64,000 bases of DNA from Lingula anatina (taxonomy: Eukaryota > Brachiopoda > Lingulata > Lingulida > Lingulidae), in assembly GCF_001039355.2 (NCBI RefSeq), contig NW_019775369.1, forward strand, positions 266,278 through 330,277. Direction: 5' to 3'. Below, one piece after another: positions 37,391-48,235 of the stretch (its first letter is position 1; each line of letters opens with the position of its first letter). The notes under the pieces are model-generated. The model was not told the origin of the DNA. It ran no database searches and saw only the letters and a list, made by a program, of their open reading frames with translations. The position numbers and the translations under genes are program-made.

Positions 37391-37642
37391 GGCTTCGTTC
37401 ACATGCAATGTCTATTTTCTATTTTCTATTTTCGGTATGTCTTATGATCACGGTCTGTGCACTGAATATCCCGCGGCGTAATTACTGGCAGCGCGAGCCA
37501 GTTACTATAAGTTACTATAAGTAACTGGCTCGCGCTGCCAGTAATTACGCGGCGGGATATTCAGTGCACAGACCGTGATCATAAGACATACCGAAAATAG
37601 AAAATAGAAAATAGAAAATAGACATTGCATGTGAACGAAGCC
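37391..37642. mobile_element. 252-bp palindromic MITE (Harbinger-like), one allele only
   Basis: Almost a perfect palindrome: arms start GGCTTCGTTCACATGCAATG and its inverse, meeting at a TTACTATAAG repeat. The right arm has one more GAAAATA unit than the left. It is flanked by TTA on both sides (37388-37390, 37643-37645). The other haplotype near 44985 reads GCACTTAATC without the element, an exact empty site with one TTA. A 3-bp TTA/TAA duplication is typical of PIF/Harbinger elements. It lies between the secreted-protein stop codon and the downstream AATAAA run. Confidence 0.88.
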
Positions 37643-37716
37643 TTAATCAAATAAATAAATAAAGGAAGGAAGAAGCATGGACGAGCGTGCTTTTCTTGAA
37701 ATTCCGTATATGTGTA

Positions 37717-37955
37717 GGGGAGACCGGGGCTAGTTGGACCCCGGGGTAAGTTAGTCCCCCATCAAGTCTCTTCAATAAAGTTACTTTAAGATGCTAAATT
37801 ATTTCATTTGGACTCACTGCCGACGATTTCTTAGCACTATTGGATACGGTTACTTTACAAAATGATGTGATCAACTCTTTTACCCCATAGTTACTTTGTC
37901 ATAAATTGATGGGGGGGCCAACGTACCCCGGGGTACAACTAGCCCCGGTCTCCTC
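37717..37955. mobile_element. TA-flanked palindromic MITE (GGGGAGACCGGGGC ends)
   Basis: Inverted ends GGGGAGACCGGGGCTAGTTG and its complement, each followed by CCCCGGGGTA and CCCCATCAA words, with TA at 37715-37716 and 37956-37957. Allelic copy at 45055-45292. TA duplication suggests a Tc1/mariner-type source. Confidence 0.8.
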
Positions 37956-38612
37956 TACATTGTCCTTGTGTTACCGCACACAGGGCGGGTGGTGGCTTAT
38001 TTAAGAATATTTGGGCAATCGACTAAAAAAAAAAAAAAAAAAAACAGAAATCGCACGGCGCGTTCAAGCGCTCGCCTAGTGGCACGCCTTTTATTATTTG
38101 AATGTATATTAACAAGCTGAACAATAAAATGAATTTTTTTGAACCCAACCTCTTTTTTAAGGCAAATTCACAAAGACTTGTAAACCCAGACACCAAACGA
38201 AAGATTTATAAAATGTTTTGTAAATCTTTTCAGTTTTGTTACGTGGTGCAGTCGCCCGGATTACTGGGGCACAGACAACTTCTTGCAATCCAAACACTTT
38301 GGACATTGCGCGAGAAATAAACACTTCATATAAGATAAAAACAAATTTATTTCTGCACATAAGTGAAAACAACGGGACAATTGCAAAAGACATAACACTA
38401 AACATGTGTTTGTGTGTAATAAATTTATACAGACTGTCTCTAGGAGTATTCTGCAGAAACTCTATTGTGTTTATTTAATTACACAATTACTACGTGTGTG
38501 AAGTGTGGTAAAAGTCAAGTCTCCAATTTTTATAATTATCCCCGCACTTTTGGGACAAAAGTCGGGGATCATTTAATCCCGCCCGTCCGAGCGTCCGTGC
38601 GTCTGTGTGTTA

Positions 38613-39100
38613 GTAATTTCCGCTATCTCCTCCTAGACTATTGCTGGTAGGAAGTTGAAACTTTGGGAATTGGAAGACCCATCTTCAGAGATGTGCATGG
38701 GCACATTGGAATTTTAGTACAACAGGGTGTCGGGCTGTTCCTGGGGGGGTAGTTGATTCAAAATTCTTATGACATTGTAATTTCTGCTATTTCCTCCTAC
38801 ATCGTTAGAGATAGGAAATTGAAACTATGGGAATTGGAGGATCCATGATCAGGGATGTGCATGGGCATTTTGAATTTTAGTGCCACAGGGGGTTGGGCTG
38901 TCCCGGGGGGTGGTTGATTCTAAATTCTTATAACATTGTAATTCCCACTATCTCCTCTTAGACCATTAAAGCTAGGAAACTGAAACATTAGGAATTGGTA
39001 CACCCATGATCAGGGATGTGCATGGGCTCTTTTGAATTTTAGTGCCACAAGGGGTTGGGCTGTCCCCGGGGGGTGGTTGATCCTAAATTCCTTTCACATT
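38613..39100. repeat. Three tandem ~163-bp units upstream of the hammerhead ribozyme
   Basis: Units at 38613-38776, 38777-38937 and 38938-39100 share GTAATT..C..CTAT..CCTC, GGAATTGG, GATGTGCATGGG and GGTTGATTC in the same order, with about 80 percent identity by eye. A CCGCACTTTTGGGAC hairpin and CCGTGCGT repeats precede them (38540-38610). Allelic copy at 45971-46458. Confidence 0.8.
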
Positions 39101-39127
39101 GTATATATATATTTTGTTTCTGTTTGC

Positions 39128-39166
39128 GCCCCTGACGAGGCCTCCGGGCCGAAACGCGTGTCGGGC
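39128..39166 (+). ncRNA. Type I hammerhead self-cleaving ribozyme (Penelope-like type)
   Basis: All core elements are in order. Stem I 5' strand is GCCC (39128-39131), then CTGACGA (39132-39138). Stem II is GGCC-TCCG-GGCC (39139-39150), then GAAA (39151-39154). Stem III is a 2-bp A-T/C-G helix closed by GCGT. GTC ends at 39162, the predicted cleavage site, and stem I 3' strand is GGGC (39163-39166). Very short stem III is the known form of hammerheads in Penelope-like retroelements. No reverse transcriptase is nearby, so the host element is a fragment or non-autonomous. An identical copy is at 46486-46524. Confidence 0.82.
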
Positions 39167-39209
39167 TTTTTAAATTCTAAATTAAATGGAGAGAAAAGAC
39201 TAATTTGTT

Positions 39210-39244
39210 CCTTGTCTATCTATCTATCTATCTATCTATCTATA

Positions 39245-39297
<53 letters not shown>
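39210..39297. repeat. (CTAT)n(AT)n microsatellite
   Basis: About eight CTAT units run into about 25 AT units. The other allele (46576-46620) has CTAT only. Directly follows the ribozyme-bearing repeat. Confidence 0.9.
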
Positions 39298-39300
<3 letters not shown>

Positions 39301-39474
39301 TTACGTATATGAATTTCTCTTCTTGAGTAATTGTATTGATTTCAATTTGTAACATTTGCAAAGTCATATAACACTGTGTACATGCATTTCTCTATAAAAT
39401 AGTCGAACATCAGTTTTTACATGTACCACAACTTCTATCTGGTCCATGCAATAAAAACGTATTCTGGCACGAAG

Positions 39475-39645
39475 CTGGTGTGAGAGGAATGGTAGTCCTC
39501 GGACTGGAAGTCTGGACTCCCATAATGATTTAAACAGGTTAGAGTTAGTGGGAATATCGGGGTTTTAGTATATGGGACGAATGTCAGCTATACAAAGTAA
39601 TGGGGAACGGACTACGGTTCCTAGCGGGATATCATTCCTGTCACA
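39475..39645. repeat. Interspersed ~170-bp element with GGTGTGA...TCACACTGG ends
   Basis: Inverted ends (GGTGTGAGAGGAATGGTAGT and its imperfect complement) surround words such as AGTATATGGGACGAATGTCA and ACAAAGTAATGGGGA. These also occur near 100-330, 8560-8720, 17930-18100 and 56950-57090. Probably a MITE; the target duplication is not clear. Confidence 0.55.
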
Positions 39646-39987
39646 CTGGTTTTATTCTCATACTTACATTCCAGTCTGTAGACGTGATGGTTGTACTCCA
39701 CATCTAAACTTTATACAGCACTGAGTTCATACCTTCCTAGCCATACCAAGGCATGCATTACCCAAAGCTGTTTCTAAGTACTTGAGACATTTTCTACTAT
39801 CAATGCGAGGTTGGTGGTAAAATAAAACTCGACGAGTTACACACGTGATTAAGACAAGAGAGATAAAATAAAACAAGTTAAATCTTTTTAAAAATAACAA
39901 AGTTGCGTAATCTGGCTTTGCCAACATTAGACAGGAGGCAGTTACCCCCCTCCCCCTTTCTGTCCATATCAAAGAAGATAATGACTC

Positions 39988-40811
39988 CTATGGCCTAATC
40001 CATATAGCTTTTCCTCTGGCGTTCTCCTCGTCTGTCCGTAGAGCTGCCCGAACAGTGAAAGATTGTATCTTGCACGCCACCATGGACAACACTTGAATAA
40101 TGCCTACAGCGACAAAAACACCACATGTCCACGTGAACACCTCTGAGCCGCCTGTCTTCTTAGTCACCACTGCCGCGATTAACCACGTGACGTTTATTGC
40201 CATGACAACCGGTAACAGGATGTTACGTAATTTACCCAAGTCTTTGCCAATCTCGTCCCCACTCAATCCAAACTCGGTTGCGGTCCCGATAACTGTGTTG
40301 CGTAATGTTTCCCAGAATTCCGTTTCGTTATCGGACAATTGTTTTAAATAATGTACATGACAAGAGCACGTGACCTCGAGTTCTTCTTTCATGTCAACTT
40401 TTTCTTCATTTTTGGTGTCCCAGTCCATCTTTTCTGACTCAGGGCGGTTTAATGGACAGATGGTGGGGACATCTCTCGGCCGGTTCTAAAACGAAATAAA
40501 GTTACGTAGGATAAATTAACACTCAAATTGCACGTGTTCCATTTAATGGTAGGCCTATAACAGGAAAAATATCGCAAAAGTCAGTAAATATATGAATATA
40601 ATATCAAGCCTTTGACCATAGCTTTCACAAAGATATATACCTCGTTCAAGTGAAATGCTCTCATTCCAAAAAGCGTCAAGTCAATGTTCTAAATCAATAT
40701 TTTATCATCTGTACTCAAATAGCCCTGTCGTGTACAAGCCAGTAGTTAAATGGACGGTTGGTTTTAGTTTTAACACCAAAATGCCGGTCTCTTTCAATTA
40801 CGTAACAACAC

Positions 40812-40861
<50 letters not shown>

Positions 40862-40995
40862 TATTATTATTATTATCATTATTATTATTATTATTGTTGT
40901 TGTTGTTGTTGTTGCAGTTGTTATCGTTATAATTATTAATTAGTAAAACAAATTAGTGTAATAATAATAATAATGATGATTATTAAAATAAAAAA

Positions 40996-41031
<36 letters not shown>

Positions 41032-42631
41032 TGGACCTCTCACCTGTTCTCTCGTACCCCAGCTTTGGTCGGCCATGTTGCAATACATGTAAATCGGCAG
41101 CAGTATCTGCAATGCCGGAAGAAGACTAAAATGAGGAATGGCTCGCAGTATGACGGACCAATGGCCCGGGTGCAACAATACCGAAAAGAGGAACGGACTC
41201 AGAAAGATAAGGATGTTGAACCAATGTACTGGTATCTGTCCTGTTTGCGGTGCTTTGTTGTGATTGCTCATAATTTGGTCATCTTGTCGCCATGTTTTGT
41301 TGATGTTTTGTCCAGTGTTGTTGTCATTCTGTCCACTTTGATAATCAGCTAAAATAAAATATAAACATCCCTTTAGCAGTTTAATGTTGACAAGGAAGAG
41401 AAAATTCCATAATGACATTAAGCACTAAAATTTAAGATTATGCAAATGATATGTACAAATTTTCCAAAGATAATTATTTTCAGTCCTTTATGACAAAGTT
41501 TTCACTGTCAGTTCATTAAATAGTTAACATGCATCTGATACATGGGGAATTACATAACATTGACTTTTATGTAATTTCGCGCTTTTGAAATTAGAAGCAT
41601 GTGGACATGAACGTGCAGCGCGTGCAGCTGCTCGTGAATATATTTAAAGTGATTGCTTGGCCAAGAGTGCACAAAATATGCTCACTTGCAAAACTCCCGC
41701 CATGAATATCGAAGGCCATTTCCACGGCGAGACACACAAACATGAGCGAGATGAAGACTACAAGGAATGTGGTGGCCCGAATCTGCACAGAGCACCTGTG
41801 TCTTGTCAACAAACACAGCACAGCATATCCAGTACACATCGTCATCACACCTATCACACCAACTGTCACGTCTATCCCCTGAGCATTTAGACCAAGAGCC
41901 ATTTGGAACATGAAAAACGCTGGAGAAATGATTCGCATCAGTAGCAGTGTGAGTGAATAGGCAAAAAAGAAGACATTGAAGTTGGAGTTGGCATCCGCCA
42001 GCGTCAGGTATCTTGTAATAGACAACACAGTGTTACTTAATATGGAGAGGTCCCAGCGCTTTCTTTGAGCGAAGAACTCGTCGTTCGACTCCGGACAGAA
42101 GGTTTTGTTGGTGGAGGTTTCATTGTAGCCCACTTCCCAGCCTTTGCTCATCATTAGAAGAGACATCCAGCGGTCTTCTCCTGAAAACAAGAAAAATCAA
42201 TCATAAAATTAAAGACCAATTATGCCTCTCATAATTTTTGTTATAATACAGAATAAATAAATATCCGGGAGCACTCATCAGTATAAATAACCATAACCAA
42301 AGCTGTTTTGGGGATCGTGTTATCCGAACTTGTTTTCGAGCTGTATAATTACATTTGTTCTGTTTCTACTACAATCCGACTGTTCCCTCCATTAATTTTG
42401 TTCACCTTTTTAATTAAAAATTTAAAAAAATATCCGTTTCTGACAAAAAGCAAAACTAATGAATCATTCACAAACCCATGTCCTTCAATAAGCTTTCATA
42501 GCCGGAAGTGACGTGTGAGCTGTATTCATCGATGACGTCATGGAGTGCTGCCGCCCTGTAGAGTGACAGACAGCCAGGAGCGCAGAGTACAGAACCCAGT
42601 GTATACTCCGTCGACTTTCCCCACCAGTGAG
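39988..42631 (-). CDS. Chitin synthase, allelic 3' fragment (four exons)
   Basis: Exons, in transcript order, are 42631-42476, 42180-41686, 41348-41044 and 40485-39988. They have exactly the lengths and phases of the last four exons of the longer copy (47322-57242) and encode about 483 residues. Visible motifs are GSVLCAPGC, GEDRW, QRKRW and SWGTRE, followed by C-terminal membrane segments and the stop TAG. The upstream catalytic exons are missing because the block ends at the N at 42907. The differences are few, for example Ala to Thr after VLSI. It is best read as the second haplotype of the same gene. Confidence 0.88.
40810..41030. repeat. TTA/TTG/AAT microsatellite cluster in a chitin synthase intron
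   Basis: Long TTA runs turn into TTG repeats, then AAT and ATT runs, within about 220 bp between two chitin synthase exons; the last ATT run ends about 13 bp before the exon at 41044. The other allele (48112-48230) has a different composition ending in ATG repeats. Confidence 0.9.
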
Positions 42632-43746
42632 CTACAAAATTAAAGTACACGTACTGATTTACAAAGCCTTATATCCACTATGTGTAACCCAAAACTTGTG
42701 CAAGGCAGTAAGACTGGGTTCCCATGCCTAGTAGTAGTAGTTTATTATCATCACTGTATGCGTATGATTACATAATAAATATCTAGCGAGCAGAACATTA
42801 CATACAGGGATAAATGATCAATAAAGGCATTACAAGTATAATATGTAGCGCAATACACTACCATGAAAAAAACTTATAGTGCGGTACACCGTTTTTAAAA
42901 GCTACTNGAGTCAGCTCTGAAGCTCAGGGTGGTAAACATGAACATTTGAAAGCATATTAAAACACGGTGGATACTGTAACGAAGTTCATATTACAGATAA
43001 AACAAATCTATAGTATTTATTTCATTGTATCATGTCTCTTACTTGTTCTCTACTATTGTCGGTACCTTTTAACTACTGATACAAAACGTTTATTTATGTT
43101 CGCATTTAGTGCATTCAGAACAGCGAGACTAACAGATCCGCAGATCAAATATGGCCGACCCACTTGAACGCTTGTTGCGTAATCCCTGCAGGATATCTAT
43201 TCAGTGTCTTATCGGGAATTAATCGGCAAGCTTTTAGTGGGTCGCCATATTTGCGCTCATTCTGAACAAATGATCCGCGGACAAACTAATCCGCCGACTA
43301 AATATGGCCAACCCTACTTAAAAGCAAGCCGCCTAACCCCTTAAAGGTCACCCCGCCTCCACACGCGCCTTTGAACAGATTAAATCTCGGCTCAGCGGTT
43401 TAGTTGCCAGGCCCCTGCAGCGACGGCGCTTGGAGGCGGGGAGACCATCAGGGGTTATATGGCTTGCTTTTCAGAAGGGTCGGCCATTTTTAGTCCGTGG
43501 ATCTGTCAGGCCGCATTCAGAACCAGTTGATCCGCAGACTAACTAGGCCACGGATCAAATATGGTGCGCACTTGACTATGGATTGCGCGCCAGCCCAGCA
43601 GGGACAGACCTATTAAATCTCGGCACGCTTTCAAGTGGGTCGCGCCATATTTATTGCGCGGACAAGTTAGTTCGCGGATCAACTGGTTCTAAATCATCTT
43701 TTATCCGCAGATCAACTTGCTGTGAATGCGCTCTGTTATTCCCCAG

Positions 43747-44615
43747 GCACGTGTCACTGTCAGCGTAGACGGTAGCCAGGTGTTTGGTAGATCCTCGGTG
43801 TGGAAGACCGCCCTGGCTGCCTCCCCTATGATGTCAGCCTATGACGCCCTCCTCCAGGCGAAGATCCTGTACGACTTCACCCACCCCGAGAACACCACTA
43901 CCAACCCGTTCCGTGTCATCCTAGAACCGTCCATGAAGAGACAATGCTACATCGTTAAACAAGTAGGGGACGTGTCGACCACGCCGCTGCTCCAATGGTC
44001 ACTTACGGTTATCAGTAGGTCAAAAGAGGTAATAGGACAAATGATCAGTTTGGGGTGGGAGGTGGACTAAATTTAGACAACACATACGATGAAATGTTGC
44101 ATCTACATATTCTATGACCAATCCTTACCGTAACAACATTTAATTTCTTACTTAACGGTTGATATGACCCTATCGTCCGTTCTTGACTAGAGATAACTGA
44201 AAAGCACATGCTTCCCTTGTATTCTTACTTCGGATAAAACTTAAATTTGAAATTAGATTTAAATTATTTACTCTATTATTCAAAACGGTTGTGATACATG
44301 TTCGGCACTAAAACAAGTGCGTATAAACTCTTTCTCCAGAACAGGAGTGATTCAAACAAATCTTCTTAAATTTTCCTTTAATTTATGGTTTCAAATTAAT
44401 AAAATTTAACACAGATATAGTAACTTTGAAGCCGAAGCATGATGCGTTTTTATTTCTGCATTTTCACATATTTTCTGTTATTTTTTTCTGTTATTTTTTT
44501 TTCTTTCCAGGTTCTCATTTCTGGGCCCTGTGTCCCCTCGAAGAAGCGGGTTGTTGTGCTGCCTGGGTTCAGCATCCGGCTCGACTATACTCCAATTCCA
44601 AGATTCTTTTTCTGA
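43747..44615 (+). CDS. Allelic exons 3-4 of the secreted-protein gene
   Basis: Exons 43747-44028 (94 codons) and 44511-44615 (35 codons with TGA) match 34457-34738 and 35221-35325. In exon 3 I see four silent changes and one replacement (Phe to Leu before QWSLTV). In exon 4 changes are silent apart from Ala to Thr. The acceptors keep the same T-rich tract and the same adjacent MITE. An AATAAA run lies about 380 bp downstream near 44990-45000. Confidence 0.8.
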
Positions 44616-45054
44616 ACGTTATCTGAAATATTCTAGAAATTGCGAAAGCGACTCCGCAAAATTAACGTATTGTTAGTCATGAAGTCCCACTTCAGTAATT
44701 CAGCTATTTTAGTCGAATATACAATTAGTTTTTAAGACCTTTTTTTGGGTCGCAGCCAGATATTTGAAATCCAGGTGCTCAGGACGCTATGCCTCTGGTC
44801 CAAATTTACCTCAGGTGACGTAATAGTCTGTGAACGATAATAGTCTGTGAACGGTCTGGGACGAGGCTTAGAGAGGAGCTTGTAGCACCCTGTTCATCAC
44901 ACGCCACCCTCGAAGATGTCCGAAATAATTAAGCCATGTTGGTTAGATACTGGCGGCCAACTACATTTAGCTGAGAGCACTTAATCAAATAAATAAATAA
45001 AGGAAGGAAGAAGCATTGACCAGCGTGCTTTTCTTGAAATTCCGTACATGTGTA

Positions 45055-45292
45055 GGGGAGACCGGGGCTAGTTGGACCCCGGGGTAAGTTGGTCCCCCAT
45101 CAAGTCTCTTCAATAAAGTTACTTTAAGATGCTAAATTATTTCATTTGGACTCACTGCCGACGCTTTCTTCGCACTATTGGATACGGTCACTTTACAAAA
45201 TGATGTGATCAACTATCTTACCCCATAGTTACTTTGTCATAAATTGATGGGGGGCCAACGTACCCCGGGGTACAACTAGCCCCGGTCTCCCC
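45055..45292. mobile_element. TA-flanked palindromic MITE, allele
   Basis: Allelic to 37717-37955, with the same ends and TA at 45053-45054 and 45293-45294. Confidence 0.8.
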
Positions 45293-45970
45293 TACATTGT
45301 CCTTGTGTTACCGCACACAGGGCGGGTGGTGGCTTATTTAAGAATATTTGGGCAATCGACTAAAGAAAAAAAAGAAGAAAAACGGAAATCGCACGGCGCG
45401 TTCAAGCGCTCGCCTAGCGGCACGCCTTTTATTATTTGAATGTATATTAACAAGCTGAACAATAAAATGAATTTTTCTGAACCCAACCTCTTTTTTTAGG
45501 CAAATTCACAAAGACTTGAAAACCAAGACACCAAACGAAAGATTTATGAAATGTTTTGTAAATATTTTCAGTTTTGTTACGTGGTGCAGTCGCCCGGATT
45601 ACTGGGGCACAGACAACGTCTTGCAATCCAAACACTTTGGACATTACGCGAGAAATAAATACTTCATATAAGATAAAAACAAATTTATTTCTGCACATAA
45701 GTGAAAGCAACGGGACAATTGCAAAAGACATAACACTAAACATGTGTTTGTGTGTAATAAATTTATACGTTAGCCTGTCTCTAGGAGTATTCTGTAGAAA
45801 CTCTATTGTGTCTTATTTAATTACACAATTACTACGTGTGTGTAGTGTGGTAAAAGTAAAGTCTCCAATTTCTATAATTATCCCCGCACTTTTGGGACAA
45901 AAGTCGGGGATCATTTTATCCCGCCCGTCCGTGCGTCCGTGCGTCTGTGCGTCCGTGCGTCCGTGTGTTA

Positions 45971-46458
45971 GTAATTTCCGCTATCTCCTCCTAGACTATT
46001 GCTGGTAGGAAGTTGAAACTTTGGGAATTGGAAGACCCATCTTCAGAGATGTGCATGGGCACATTGGAATTTTAGTACAACAGGGTGTTGGGCTGTTCCT
46101 GGGGGGGTGGTTGATTCAAAATTCTTATGACATTGTAATTTCTGCTATTTCCTCCTACATCGTTAGAGATAGGAAATTGAAACTATGGGAATTGGAGGAT
46201 CCATGATCAGGGATGTGCATGGGCATTTTGAATTTTAGTGCCACAGGGGGTTGGGCTGTCCCGGGGGGTGGTTGATTCTAAATTCTTATAACATTGTAAT
46301 TCCCACTATCTCCTCTTAGACCATTAAAGCTAGGAAACTGAAACATTAGGAATTGGTAGACCCATGATCAGGGATATGCATGGGCTCTTTTGAATTTTAG
46401 TGCCACAAGGGGTTGGGCTGTCCCCGGGGGGTGGTTGATCCTAAATTCTTTTCACATT
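45971..46458. repeat. Three tandem ~163-bp units, second allele
   Basis: Units start at about 45971, 46135 and 46296 and match 38613-39100 with few changes. The preceding CCGTGCGT run is longer here. Confidence 0.8.
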
Positions 46459-46485
46459 GTATATATATATTTTGTTTCTGTTTGC

Positions 46486-46524
46486 GCCCCTGACGAGGCC
46501 TCCGGGCCGAAACGCGTGTCGGGC
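46486..46524 (+). ncRNA. Hammerhead ribozyme, second allele
   Basis: Same bases as 39128-39166: CTGACGA at 46490-46496, stem II GGCC-TCCG-GGCC, GAAA at 46509-46512, GTC ending at 46520 (predicted cleavage after this C) and GGGC at 46521-46524. Complete conservation of the 39-bp core contrasts with small changes around it, but the sample is too short to prove selection. Confidence 0.82.
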
Positions 46525-46584
46525 TTTTTAAATTCTAAATTAAATGGAGAGAAAAGACTAATTTGTTCCTTGTCTTTCTATCTT

Positions 46585-46617
<33 letters not shown>

Positions 46618-47321
46618 ATAGACATTACGTATATGAATTTCTCTTCTTGAGTGTATTGATTTCAATTTGTAACATTTGCAAAGTCATATAACACTGTGTA
46701 CATGCATTTCTGTATAAAATAGTCGAACATCAGTTTTTACATGTACCACAACTTCTATCTGGTCCCTGCAATAAAAACGTATTCTGGCACGAAGCTGGTG
46801 TGAGAGGAATGGTAGTCCTCGGACTGGAAGTCCGGACTCTCATAATGATTTAAACAGGTAAGAGTTAGTCGGAATATCGGGATTTTAGTATATGGGACGA
46901 ATGTCAGCTATACAAAGTAATGGGGACCGGACTACGGTTCCTATCGGGATATCATTCCTGTCACACTGGTTTTATTCTCATACTAACATTCCAGTCTGTA
47001 GACGTGATGGTTGTACTCCACATCTAAACTTTATACAGCACTGAGTTCATACCTTCCTAGCCATACCAAGGCATGCATTACCTAAAGTTGTTTCTAAGTA
47101 CTTGAGACATTTTCTACTATCAATGCGAGATTGGTGGTAAAATAAAACTCGACGAGTTACACACGTGATTAAGACAAGAGAGATAAAATAAAACAAGTTG
47201 AATCTTTTTAAAAATAACAAAGTTGCGTAATCTGGCTTTGCCAACATTAGACAGGAGGCAGTTACGCCCCCCCCCCACCTCCCCCCCCCCTTTCTGTCCA
47301 TATCAAAGAAGATAATGACTC

Positions 47322-48166
47322 CTATGGCCTAATCCATATAGCTTTTCCTCTGGCGTTCTCCTCGTCTGTCCGTAGAGCTGCCCGAACAGTAAAAGATTGT
47401 ATCTTGCACGCCACCATGGACATCACTTGAATAATGCCCACAGTGACAAAAACACCACATGTCCACGTGAACACCTCTGAGCCGCCTGTCTTCTTAGTCA
47501 CCACTGCCGCTATTAACCACGTGATGTTAATTGCCATGACAACCGGTAACAGGATGTTACGTAATTTACCCAAGTCTTTGCCAATCTCGTCCCCACTCAA
47601 TCCGAACTCGGTTGAGGTCCCAATAACTGTGTTGCGTAATGTTTCCCAGAATTCCGTTTCGTTATCGGACAACTGTTTTAAATATTGTACATGACAAGAG
47701 CACGTGACCTCGAGTTCTTCTTTCATGTCAACTTTTTCTTCATTTTTGGTGTCCCAGTCGATCTTTTCTGACTCGGGGCGGTTTAATGGACAGATGGTGG
47801 GGACATCTCGCGGCCGGTTCTAAAACGAAATAAAGATACATGACTAATACTGAAACTGCATGCGTTCCACTAATGGTATTACGGGAAAAATCGCGAAAGT
47901 CAAGAGAATATATATAAAATATCAAGGCTTTGACCACAGCTATCACATCAAATATTATTCGTTGAATTGAAATGCTCTCATTCCAAAAAGCGCCAAGTTA
48001 ATCAATATTTCATCATCAAATAGCCGTGCAGTGTACAAACCAGTGGTTAAACGGACGATTGGTTTTAGTTTTAACACTAAAAATGATGGTCTATTTCAAT
48101 TACGTAACAATACCATTATTATTATCACTGTTATTATAACACGCTGTAATAACACAGCATAGCAAG

Positions 48167-48235
<69 letters not shown>

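Noticed and set aside
41657-41890. Plus-strand frame (and 48800-49090) rich in His
   Set aside because: Antisense shadow of a well-supported chitin synthase exon.
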